A stretch of 40,159 nt of DNA from an uncultured Bryobacteraceae bacterium (lineage in GTDB: Bacteria > Acidobacteriota > Terriglobia > Bryobacterales > Bryobacteraceae). This document shows, in pieces, positions 1 to 8,334 of this stretch; within the stretch, counting starts at the first letter, position 1; every line of letters starts with the position of its first letter. Both the position numbers and the translations under genes were made by a program. The stretch spans positions 1-40,159 of the forward strand of contig CAKZUE010000037.1 of NCBI GenBank assembly GCA_937920635.1, read 5' to 3'. The notes under the pieces were generated by a model. That model did not search any database, was not told where the DNA came from, and was given only the letters and a program-made list of their open reading frames with translations.

Positions 1-870
1 CTAATTGCAGAACTGAGAAGGCAGAGTGCGAGGTACGTTAGGGAAGAGCTCGCGCACGAACTGTCGAAGACCCGTATCGAGGATGTTATTCGGCGCGAGT
101 TCGATACGAAAAAGGAGGCGAAATCATATGCGGCTGTCAAGATCCTCGACAGGGTGGAGCATTTGCTCAACCTGCATCTGCAAGACGGATCGGAATTGGT
201 TCGTGCTGCGGTGGAGGACTATGTCGGTTGTTATGTAAACGCATCGATGAAGCTTGAATGTGAGGAGCTGAGGGGAGAATTCCTGGTCCCTTTTGATGCC
301 CAGGGGGCGTTTGCCGGTAGCCTCGCCGGCTTGTCGACACTGGGAGCGCTCGGATTGTGGGCGGCATGTCTGGGTAATCTTGGTGGTTATATCTTGGTTG
401 CGAAGAGCGTCGGCCTGTTATCGGCCCTTGGCGTTGCTACTGGGGGAACTTCCAGCGTCATCTCCGCCATTGCGGCTATTGGAGGCCCCATGGTGCTGGC
501 AGTCGGCTTGGCCGTTGCTGCGGCGCTGCTGTTTTTCGGACTCTTCGGAGAATCTTGGCAATCGAGGCTTGCAGAAGTCTTGGCGGCTGAATTCAAGAAG
601 AAAGGCCTCGTCGACGCGCTGGCAGGAGCGACTGATGCGTATTGGCGTGAGACAGAGGAAGCGTTTGAGGCGGCCTCGAGGGAGGTGGAGGAGAAATACA
701 GGGAATATGTACGCGGTATTCATGAAGCCGTCCATGATTCTGACGGAGCGTCGAGGACAAGAATCGAAGCGACGCTGAGGCGATTGGAGGAGTTACGCGG
801 TTTTTTCGCAGGCATTCCCCTGCGCTCTGGAGGGTTTTTGGGGGTACCGTCAATTGAGAGCGCACCCTAG
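1..870 (+). CDS. Dynamin-like GTPase family protein, C-terminal part (5' end outside window)
   Basis: The reading frame is open from base 1 to the TAG at 868-870 and has no start of its own, so the gene begins upstream of the window. The visible 289 residues start with a charged helical stretch. A long hydrophobic Gly/Ala-rich segment follows (roughly residues 105-182), able to form two membrane-associated helices, and ends in a GLFG motif. The C-terminus is a charged alpha-helical coiled-coil-like region. This order (helical stalk, hydrophobic paddle, helical return) is typical of bacterial dynamin-like proteins, which remodel or tether membranes after GTP hydrolysis; some act in phage defence or toxin export. 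The GTPase domain is not in the window, so the family call rests on the C-terminal pattern only. Base composition is less GC-rich than neighbouring genes (32 of the first 60 bases are G/C). Confidence 0.55.
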   Translation, partial: LIAELRRQSARYVREELAHELSKTRIEDVIRREFDTKKEAKSYAAVKILDRVEHLLNLHLQDGSELVRAAVEDYVGCYVNASMKLECEELRGEFLVPFDAQGAFAGSLAGLSTLGALGLWAACLGNLGGYILVAKSVGLLSALGVATGGTSSVISAIAAIGGPMVLAVGLAVAAALLFFGLFGESWQSRLAEVLAAEFKKKGLVDALAGATDAYWRETEEAFEAASREVEEKYREYVRGIHEAVHDSDGASRTRIEATLRRLEELRGFFAGIPLRSGGFLGVPSIESAP

Positions 871-948
871 CGCGGACGAGGCGGCCATGGCACACAGCGA
901 ATTTGATTTGGTCGAGGTTGATTTCCGCCCGCTGGGAGCGCAAAGGCA

Positions 949-984
949 AGCCCGCGGCGCCGCCGGGAAGCGGAGCCGCGGGCT
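949..984 (-). terminator. GC-rich stem-loop downstream of groEL
   Basis: A perfect 10-bp stem (949-958 pairs with 975-984) with a 16-nt loop lies 27 bases past the groEL stop codon. Read on the minus strand it is followed only by a broken T-rich stretch (TTGCCTTTG), so it is a plausible but weak intrinsic terminator for groESL. It lies between the convergent dynamin-like and groEL genes. Confidence 0.45.
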
Positions 985-1010
985 GGAGGTGGCGATGGGG
1001 TGATGCGGGA

Positions 1011-2651
<1,641 letters not shown>

Positions 2652-2670
2652 CTATCTCGTTTGAGAACCC

Positions 2671-2961
2671 TTACTTCTCCAGAACGCCGAGAACCTCGTC
2701 CTCGCGCAAAATCAGAAACTCCTCGCCGTCGATCTTGATGTCGCTGCCGGAGTACTTGCCGAACAGGATCCGGTCGCCCACCTTCACGTCCAGAGGAACC
2801 ACGGTGCCGTCCTCGAGCCGCTTGCCACGGCCCGCAGCCACCACCTCTCCCTCCTGCGGCTTCTCTTTTGCCGTGTCCGGAATGATGATGCCGTTCTGCA
2901 CCGTCTCCTGAGCCTCGATCCGGCGCACAACCAGCCGGTCATAGAGCGGACGAATCTGCAT
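2671..2961 (-). CDS. groES: Co-chaperonin GroES (10 kDa)
   Basis: A 96-residue protein, the usual length. It caps the GroEL ring as a heptamer. It opens with [12 protein letters not shown], carries the mobile loop (about residues 17-32, ending in the hydrophobic NGIIIP tripeptide region) and ends with [10 protein letters not shown], all diagnostic for GroES. The ATG at 2961 is preceded by GGAGGT about 12 bases upstream. It is first gene of the groES-groEL unit; the leader is about 85-90 nt if the predicted promoter at 3055-3084 is used, and that promoter overlaps a CIRCE-like operator. Confidence 0.98.
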   Translation of the reverse strand: MQIRPLYDRLVVRRIEAQETVQNGIIIPDTAKEKPQEGEVVAAGRGKRLEDGTVVPLDVKVGDRILFGKYSGSDIKIDGEEFLILREDEVLGVLEK

Positions 2962-3054
2962 CGCTTTGCTTTACCTCCACGATTGTGTTGTCGATTCTCG
3001 CTTCGGCGCGTGAAATCGATGTGGAACCCGAGCGGTTCCTCGCACCGCTTCCCA

Positions 3055-3084
3055 TTATTAGCACACTCGGCCGAAGAGTGACAA
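3055..3084 (-). promoter_or_regulatory. Predicted sigma-70 promoter of groESL
   Basis: Read on the minus strand, TTGTCA (3079-3084) and TAATAA (3055-3060) are separated by 18 bases, a good -35/-10 pair. The -35 lies inside the CIRCE-like operator, so repressor binding there would block polymerase. An AT-rich stretch with a 6-bp inverted repeat (3094-3099 and 3115-3120) lies just upstream and could act as an UP element. Predicted from sequence only. Confidence 0.65.
3058..3084. promoter_or_regulatory. CIRCE-like operator (HrcA binding site) of groESL
   Basis: The 27-bp element has the CIRCE layout of 9-bp arm, 9-bp spacer, 9-bp arm. Read on the minus strand the arms are TTGTCACTC and GTGTGCTAA, against the consensus TTAGCACTC and GAGTGCTAA: two mismatches and one mismatch. 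The spacing is exact and the element overlaps the groES promoter. HrcA represses groESL through CIRCE and releases it on heat shock; hrcA itself is not in this window. Confidence 0.72.
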
Positions 3085-3369
3085 GATGCTTCTGTAAGTG
3101 ACTGCATATAAAAAACTTACTGGAATGCCTTGGGGCTGGCTGGTCCGCCTATGCACACGCCATCCTACCCGCCACAGAGAGAATCTTAGTGCGTGCCACT
3201 CAATGCCTGGGCATATCCCGCCAGAAAGACCCAGCCCGCTGTGGCAGCCGCTCTGTCCCGCAACCGTGGCGCCCAACCGCGCAGCGGCTGCGGCGTCTCC
3301 GCGCCGCAGCAGCGCGTCACTCCGGAGTCCGGACACGGCGAAAACCCGCTCCGGTGCTATTCTGGCGGT
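3085..3369. other. Intergenic region between groES and the lpt genes
   Basis: Divergent spacer. The part next to groES is AT-rich with a short inverted repeat (3094-3120). The remainder is GC-rich, and the frame open from 3193 into the next gene has no protein-like N-terminus before the ATG at 3370. A -10-like TATTCT lies at 3358-3363. No further gene is seen. Confidence 0.5.
3358..3363 (+). promoter_or_regulatory. Candidate -10 box placed for leaderless transcription of the lpt genes
   Basis: TATTCT lies exactly 6 bases before the ATG at 3370, which would put the transcription start on the A of the start codon. No good -35 is seen 16-18 bases upstream. The same arrangement recurs before other genes here (10881, 12454, 5673). 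Confidence 0.35.
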
Positions 3370-5616
3370 ATGCTGCGGCGCGTCCGCTGGATGCTGCTGG
3401 TGGCCATGGCCGTGGTGGCGGCGGGCGTGGGCTGGGTGTATTGGCGGGAACGGGAATCGCGGCGGCTGTCGCGTCAGGCGCCGCCTTCGCCATTGCCGGA
3501 GAACACGTCAGCGGTAGCGGCGCAATGGGAATACGAGATCAAGTCGGGGGCGCAGTCCCGGATTCTGATCCGAGCCTCGCGGTTCGAGCAATCGAAAGAG
3601 CCGCCGGTGATCCATCTGGAGGGGCTCGAGATGGAAATCCGGCAGGTGGATGGCCCGCGCTACGATCTTGTGCGGAGCGGCCGGGGCACGTTCAGTCAGA
3701 AAGACGGCGTCCTGGCGGCGGAGGGGGCGGTGGAGATCACCCTGGGGCTGACGCGCGGCGCGGCCGCGCCGCCGGGCCGGATCATGAAGATCCGCACTTC
3801 TGCGGTGCGGCTGGAAGTGCAGACGAACCGTGCGTGGACAGAAAAGGAAGCGGAGTTTGAGTTCGGAGCAGCCCGCGGCCGCTGCATCGGGGCTTCTTAC
3901 GATCCCGGCGCGCACGAAATCGTCATGGAATCGCAGGCGGAGCTCCTGTGGACGGGTGCGGCGGGCAAGCCGCCTTTACAGGTATGGGCGAGCCGGGTTC
4001 TGTACCGCGAGCTGGCGTCTGAGATCATGCTGACGGCGCCATCCCGGCTGGTGCGCGGCGGGTTTGAGCTGCGGGGGCAGGACGCCTTCGTGAAGCTGAA
4101 TGAGCAGGGAGAGATCGACCGGCTGGAGACCACGGGCGCCACCGGGACAGACCAAATGCCGGGCAGGCGGCTCGATTATGAAGCGGGTGGCCTTACAGTC
4201 CACTTCGGCGAGAAGGCCGAGGTGCGCAGGATTGAAGCGACGCAGCGGGCGCGGCTGGTCTCCACGGCTGCGGCGGGGATCACCGAAGTCACCTCGGACC
4301 GTCTGTACCTGGACTTTGCAGCGGGCAAGTCCGGCTCGGAGCTGCGCCATGCGCTGGCCATCGGGCAGGGGCACGTCGAGAACCGCCCGGCGGCGGCCAA
4401 AGGCCGGCCACCGCAGCCTGTGCGCGTTCTGGAAGCCGAAATCATCCATATGGCGATGCGGCCGGGTGGCGAGGAGATGGAGCGGGTGTCGACCGACGGA
4501 CCCGGCCGGATCGAGTTCCGCCCGGCGCGCGCGGAAGACCCTTTCCGTGAGGTGAAGGGCGAGCCGCTGACGCTCGATTATGGCGCGGAGAACGCTCTGG
4601 AGTTGTTTCGTGCGCACAAGGCCGAGACCAGGACAGTGAAGCGTGGGCGGGACGGAAAGCCCCTGGAAACGCGGACCCGGAGCGGCGAGCTTCTGGCGAA
4701 GTTCGATACGGAAACCGGGGCTTTGGACCAGTTGGAACAGTGGGAGGCATTCCAGTACGAGGAAGGGCCGAAACGGGCGCAGGCGGAGCGCGCCCACTAT
4801 GAGGCGAAGACGGAGAAGATGGAGCTGCGGGGTGCGGCGCGGGTCTGGGATGAATCGGGAATGACGGCGGCGCCCGAAATCACGCTGGACCAGAAACAGG
4901 ACGTCATGACAGCCGCGGGCGGCGTAAGCACGGTGATGCGGACGCAGGGCGGGGGGGGAATGATCGAGGGAGGCGAACCCCTGCGCGCCACCTCGGAGCG
5001 CATGCGGGTCGAGGACCGCAACAACCGGGTTCTGTTCGAGGGCAGCGCCGTGCTGTGGCAGGGAGATATGCGCCTGCGGGCGCAGCGCGTGCGCATCTTC
5101 CGCAAAGAAGAGAGAGTGGAGGCCGAGCAGGACGTGGTGGCCGAGATTCCGGATGCCCGCGGCGGTGCGGGCGGCGCCGCAGGACAGCGCGTCTCCGTAG
5201 TGCGGGCGCCGTCCATGGTGTACGAGGGCAAGGCGAAACGTGTTGTATTCACCGGTGGCGCCCGCCTGGAACGCCCGGCGATGACAGTGGAATCGCGCGA
5301 GCTGACTGGCTACTTCCGCGAGGAGACGGCGGGGGGGAAGAAGGAGACCCGCCTGGAGCGGTTGAACGCGCAGGGCGCCGTGGTGATCCGCTCGGAAGCG
5401 CGCGCCCGCAAACGTACCGGGCGTGGCGAGCACGCCGAGTATTCGCTCCACGACGACAGGATCGTGCTGAGCGGCGGCAACCCGAGCGTGGAGGACGCGG
5501 AGAAGGGCATCACGCGAGGGGCGGTGATCACATGGTTCGGCAGACAGGACAGAATGATTGTGGACAACGAGGGCGCCGGTCCGGCAGTGAGCCGCGTGAA
5601 ACTGAAGGGGAGCTGA
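3370..5616 (+). CDS. Large LptC/OstA (LptA)-like LPS-transport protein
   Basis: A 748-residue protein, directly upstream of lptB. Residues about 8-26 form a single hydrophobic N-terminal anchor, followed by a periplasmic region rich in short beta strands with recurring patterns of the LptC/OstA fold (for example R-x-E-x-x-D-R-N-N-R-V-L-F-E-G-S-A and V-F-T-G-G-A-R-L). LptC and LptA carry lipopolysaccharide from the inner-membrane ABC transporter across the periplasm. This protein is about four times the length of either, so it probably joins an LptC-like anchor to several OstA-like beta-jellyroll units and could form much of the bridge alone. The frame is open from 3193, but ATG 3370 is chosen because the preceding stretch is not protein-like and the hydrophobic anchor starts right after it. 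Exact domain boundaries could not be settled by eye. Confidence 0.8.
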   Translation: MLRRVRWMLLVAMAVVAAGVGWVYWRERESRRLSRQAPPSPLPENTSAVAAQWEYEIKSGAQSRILIRASRFEQSKEPPVIHLEGLEMEIRQVDGPRYDLVRSGRGTFSQKDGVLAAEGAVEITLGLTRGAAAPPGRIMKIRTSAVRLEVQTNRAWTEKEAEFEFGAARGRCIGASYDPGAHEIVMESQAELLWTGAAGKPPLQVWASRVLYRELASEIMLTAPSRLVRGGFELRGQDAFVKLNEQGEIDRLETTGATGTDQMPGRRLDYEAGGLTVHFGEKAEVRRIEATQRARLVSTAAAGITEVTSDRLYLDFAAGKSGSELRHALAIGQGHVENRPAAAKGRPPQPVRVLEAEIIHMAMRPGGEEMERVSTDGPGRIEFRPARAEDPFREVKGEPLTLDYGAENALELFRAHKAETRTVKRGRDGKPLETRTRSGELLAKFDTETGALDQLEQWEAFQYEEGPKRAQAERAHYEAKTEKMELRGAARVWDESGMTAAPEITLDQKQDVMTAAGGVSTVMRTQGGGGMIEGGEPLRATSERMRVEDRNNRVLFEGSAVLWQGDMRLRAQRVRIFRKEERVEAEQDVVAEIPDARGGAGGAAGQRVSVVRAPSMVYEGKAKRVVFTGGARLERPAMTVESRELTGYFREETAGGKKETRLERLNAQGAVVIRSEARARKRTGRGEHAEYSLHDDRIVLSGGNPSVEDAEKGITRGAVITWFGRQDRMIVDNEGAGPAVSRVKLKGS

Positions 5617-5672
5617 ATCTGCGGTAAAGCGCCCTCCACCAGCCGGCTGCGCCGGCCGCATAATAAGAGACG

Positions 5673-6425
5673 GTGACCGGGATTTCGGGCAATGGCCGGA
5701 GCGTGCTGCGCACGGAGGAAGTGAGCAAAGCCTACCGCAAGCGGCGCGTGGTGGACAACATCAGCGTGAGCGTGGCCACCGGCGAGGTGGTGGGCCTGCT
5801 GGGGCCCAATGGCGCAGGCAAGACGACCACCTTCTACATGATCGTGGGCATGGTTACGCCCGATGGCGGCCGCATTTTTCTCGACGACCGCGAAATCACG
5901 GACCTGGCCATGTATGAGCGCGCCCGCTCCGGCATCAGCTATCTGCCGCAGGAGCCCTCCGTGTTCCGCCGTCTCAGCGTCGAGGACAACCTGCTGGCAA
6001 TTCTCGAGACGCTGCCTCTGCGCCCCGCCGACCGGCGGATGAGGCTGGAAGAGCTGATCGAGCAGATGGGGCTGGAAGCGGTGCGGAAGAACAAGGGCTT
6101 CGCGCTCTCGGGCGGCGAGCGCCGGCGCGTGGAGATCGCCCGAGCGCTGGCGATCGAGCCGAAGTTCCTGCTGCTGGATGAGCCATTCTCCGGCATCGAC
6201 CCGATTCAGGTTCTCGAGCTTCAGCGGATCATTTCGCATCTGCGGGAACGAGGCATTGGAATCCTGATCACCGACCACAACGTGCGCGAGACGCTGGCGG
6301 TGACCGACCGCGCCTACATCATCAACCAGGGAAGGATCTTCCGCGCCGGAACTCCTGCCGCGCTGGCGTTGGACCCGGACGTCAGGCGGGTGTACCTGGG
6401 CGACAACTTCCAATTGCCCGGTTAG
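5673..6425 (+). CDS. lptB: LPS export ABC transporter ATP-binding protein LptB
   Basis: A 250-residue ABC ATPase. It powers extraction of LPS from the inner membrane as a dimer with LptF and LptG. Walker [10 protein letters not shown] is at 44-52, the signature LSGGE at 145-149, Walker B LLLDEP at 166-171 and the switch His at 202. The sequence [14 protein letters not shown] and the PFSGIDP segment are characteristic of LptB within the ABC family. The start is taken as GTG 5673; a TAATAA box lies 6 bases before it, and a GTG at 5703 is an alternative. It follows the LptC/OstA-like gene by 56 bases. lptF and lptG are not in the window. Confidence 0.93.
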   Translation: MTGISGNGRSVLRTEEVSKAYRKRRVVDNISVSVATGEVVGLLGPNGAGKTTTFYMIVGMVTPDGGRIFLDDREITDLAMYERARSGISYLPQEPSVFRRLSVEDNLLAILETLPLRPADRRMRLEELIEQMGLEAVRKNKGFALSGGERRRVEIARALAIEPKFLLLDEPFSGIDPIQVLELQRIISHLRERGIGILITDHNVRETLAVTDRAYIINQGRIFRAGTPAALALDPDVRRVYLGDNFQLPG

Positions 6426-6692
6426 TGCGGTTTCCGCGGCGGACCGGCCGTCATTCGAAACGGACTGGAAGCGCGTGGTCCGCCGGCGCCGCCGAAGGTA
6501 TTTCCCGGGGCTTGCACAGGGTCCGATCAAGAACGGCGGCCGTTCCGGCTCGCGGACCCTTGGGTCTGCAGGAGCCGCACACATTGCGTTTGCGGTCCGC
6601 CTCCCCGGCTGCTCTGTGCGGCGGTCCGGTCCGCCGCGCTGCTCTTCCGGGCCAAGGCGCCACACGCCCGGCGCAGGAGCGTGCTGCGGATC
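6426..6692. other. Convergent GC-rich intergenic spacer
   Basis: Lies between the ends of lptB and the TPR gene. It contains several short GC-rich palindromes (for example GCGGTCCGC at 6592-6600, which recurs at 35436-35444) but no clear terminator with a T-run and no convincing gene. Confidence 0.4.
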
Positions 6693-8309
6693 TCAAGATT
6701 TAAGCCCGAAATAGTCCTCGGCCAGTGCCGGCTTGATTTCCATGGCCCGCGCCCAGCACTGGCGGGCTTCTTCGGCGCGGCCGGTGCCTTCGAGCACGTA
6801 GCCCAGGCCGACCAGGGCCTCCGCGAAATCCGGCTTCCACTCGAGCGCCTGCCGGTACAGGAGTTCGGCTTCCTCTTTCTGGCCGAGTTGCTCATGCAAC
6901 ATGGCGGTGTTGTAGAGCACCTCCGGATCGCTGTGGCCGGAATCGACGAGCTGCCGGTGGTATTGGAGGGCTGCGTCCAGATGATTCTGCTTGAGCGCGT
7001 TGACGGCCGCGGCGCGCAGGGCGGGTTCCCAGCCGGGCTTGATGGCCAGGGCGCGCTGGAATGCGGCTTCGGCATCGTCGTAGCGGCCGGACTCGTAGCA
7101 CGCCAGGCCGAGATTGAGCTGCGCTTCCGCCCAATCAGGCTTTGCTGCCAGGGCCGCGCGGTAGGCATCGGCGGCTTCGCCAAAGGCATGCCGGTCGTAT
7201 TTCATGTTTCCGAGCCGGAACCAAAGATCCGCGTTGCCCGGCTGCCGCAGCGCGAGCACCTCCAGCAGAGCCTCGGCATCCTCGCGGCGGCCCGCCCTGT
7301 CGTGCAACTCCACTGCCATGAAATAGAGGTCAGCGACATCCGGACAGACCTCGATCCCCGCGCGGCAGGCGTTCAGCGCCTCCTCGGAACGTCCGAGCTC
7401 GTTCAGGATTTCCGCCACCCGAAGGTGCGCTTCCGCCAGGTCGGGCTGCAAGGCCAGCGCCTGCTGGTAAGCCTGGAGCGCCAGCTCGTGCTGGCCCTCC
7501 TTCCGCCGGCAAAGCCCGAGGTTCATCCAGGATTCGACCGGCAACGCCCCCTTCTCGGCCAATGCCTGGAGATGTGCGGCGGCTTGCGCGTAGTCTTCCT
7601 TCACAAAGGCCGCATAGGCGGCTGCTTCGCGCGCCGCCGCTGAGTCAGGATCGGCCGCCAGCAGCCGGTTGCTGCACGCCAGCAGCCCATCTCCGTCCTT
7701 CTTTTGGCGGTAGATGGAGCAGAGATTGATCAGGCAGTCCTTCCCGTACTCGGAATCCGAAGCCAGTTTCTCGTAGATGGGGATGGCGTGATCCACGTCG
7801 CCGGCCAAATGCAACGCCACCGCCTGACCGAAACGCGCCGTCGCGTCGTCCGGGTGGCGGTCCAGATATCGCGTCAACAAAGAAAGTGCTTCCTCGAGGT
7901 GGTGCAGCCGCAGGTGCGCCAGCCCCAGTCCAAGCAAAGCCTCATCCAGATCGGGGTTGGCATCGAGCAGTGCCTGGAATTGCTCGGCCGCCTCCTGCCA
8001 CCGCCCCGCCTTCAGCGTGCATTGTGCGCGCGCCAGCCGGGACTGCACATCGCCGAAGCCCAGGCTGTGATACTTCTCCAGGTCTTCCAGCGCGCGGACC
8101 TCCTCGCCCAGCTCCATGCAGAGCATCGCGCGCACCCGGTACGCCGGCGCGTAATCCGGCCGGCGATCCAGCAGCCTGGTGAGCTCCTCTATTGCCTCCG
8201 CTTTCTTGCCCAGCAGATGCAGGGCGCCAGCCCGCCCCAACTCGGCCGGAATCGCCTGTGCCGCCTCTACCGTCCGCTCCGGTTGTATTTCCGTGTTCCA
8301 CTCTGGCAT
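6693..8309 (-). CDS. Tetratricopeptide-repeat protein
   Basis: A 538-residue protein made almost entirely of about a dozen 34-residue TPR units, seen as recurring A-x-x-x-L-G-x-x-x-x-x-x-G patterns such as AEAQLNLGLACYESGRYDDA and AEAHLRVAEILNELGRSEEA. TPR arrays are protein-binding scaffolds; no enzymatic domain, signal peptide or membrane segment is visible. ATG 8309 is preferred over an in-frame GTG at 8381, because GGAGAA lies 7 bases before it and the longer form would overlap the upstream gene. It follows the zinc-finger gene by 25 bases on the same strand, so the two are probably co-transcribed. The binding partner cannot be named. Confidence 0.88.
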   Translation of the reverse strand: MPEWNTEIQPERTVEAAQAIPAELGRAGALHLLGKKAEAIEELTRLLDRRPDYAPAYRVRAMLCMELGEEVRALEDLEKYHSLGFGDVQSRLARAQCTLKAGRWQEAAEQFQALLDANPDLDEALLGLGLAHLRLHHLEEALSLLTRYLDRHPDDATARFGQAVALHLAGDVDHAIPIYEKLASDSEYGKDCLINLCSIYRQKKDGDGLLACSNRLLAADPDSAAAREAAAYAAFVKEDYAQAAAHLQALAEKGALPVESWMNLGLCRRKEGQHELALQAYQQALALQPDLAEAHLRVAEILNELGRSEEALNACRAGIEVCPDVADLYFMAVELHDRAGRREDAEALLEVLALRQPGNADLWFRLGNMKYDRHAFGEAADAYRAALAAKPDWAEAQLNLGLACYESGRYDDAEAAFQRALAIKPGWEPALRAAAVNALKQNHLDAALQYHRQLVDSGHSDPEVLYNTAMLHEQLGQKEEAELLYRQALEWKPDFAEALVGLGYVLEGTGRAEEARQCWARAMEIKPALAEDYFGLKS

Positions 8310-8334
8310 GACAAGTTCTCCGATGCTCAACCAA

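Noticed and set aside
3976-5661. 561-codon open frame on the minus strand
   Set aside because: Antisense shadow of the LptC/OstA-like gene, rich in His/Arg/Leu with no motif.
6592-6600. GCGGTCCGC palindrome also found at 35436-35444
   Set aside because: A 9-base GC palindrome is expected by chance several times in sequence this GC-rich; two copies do not establish a repeat family.
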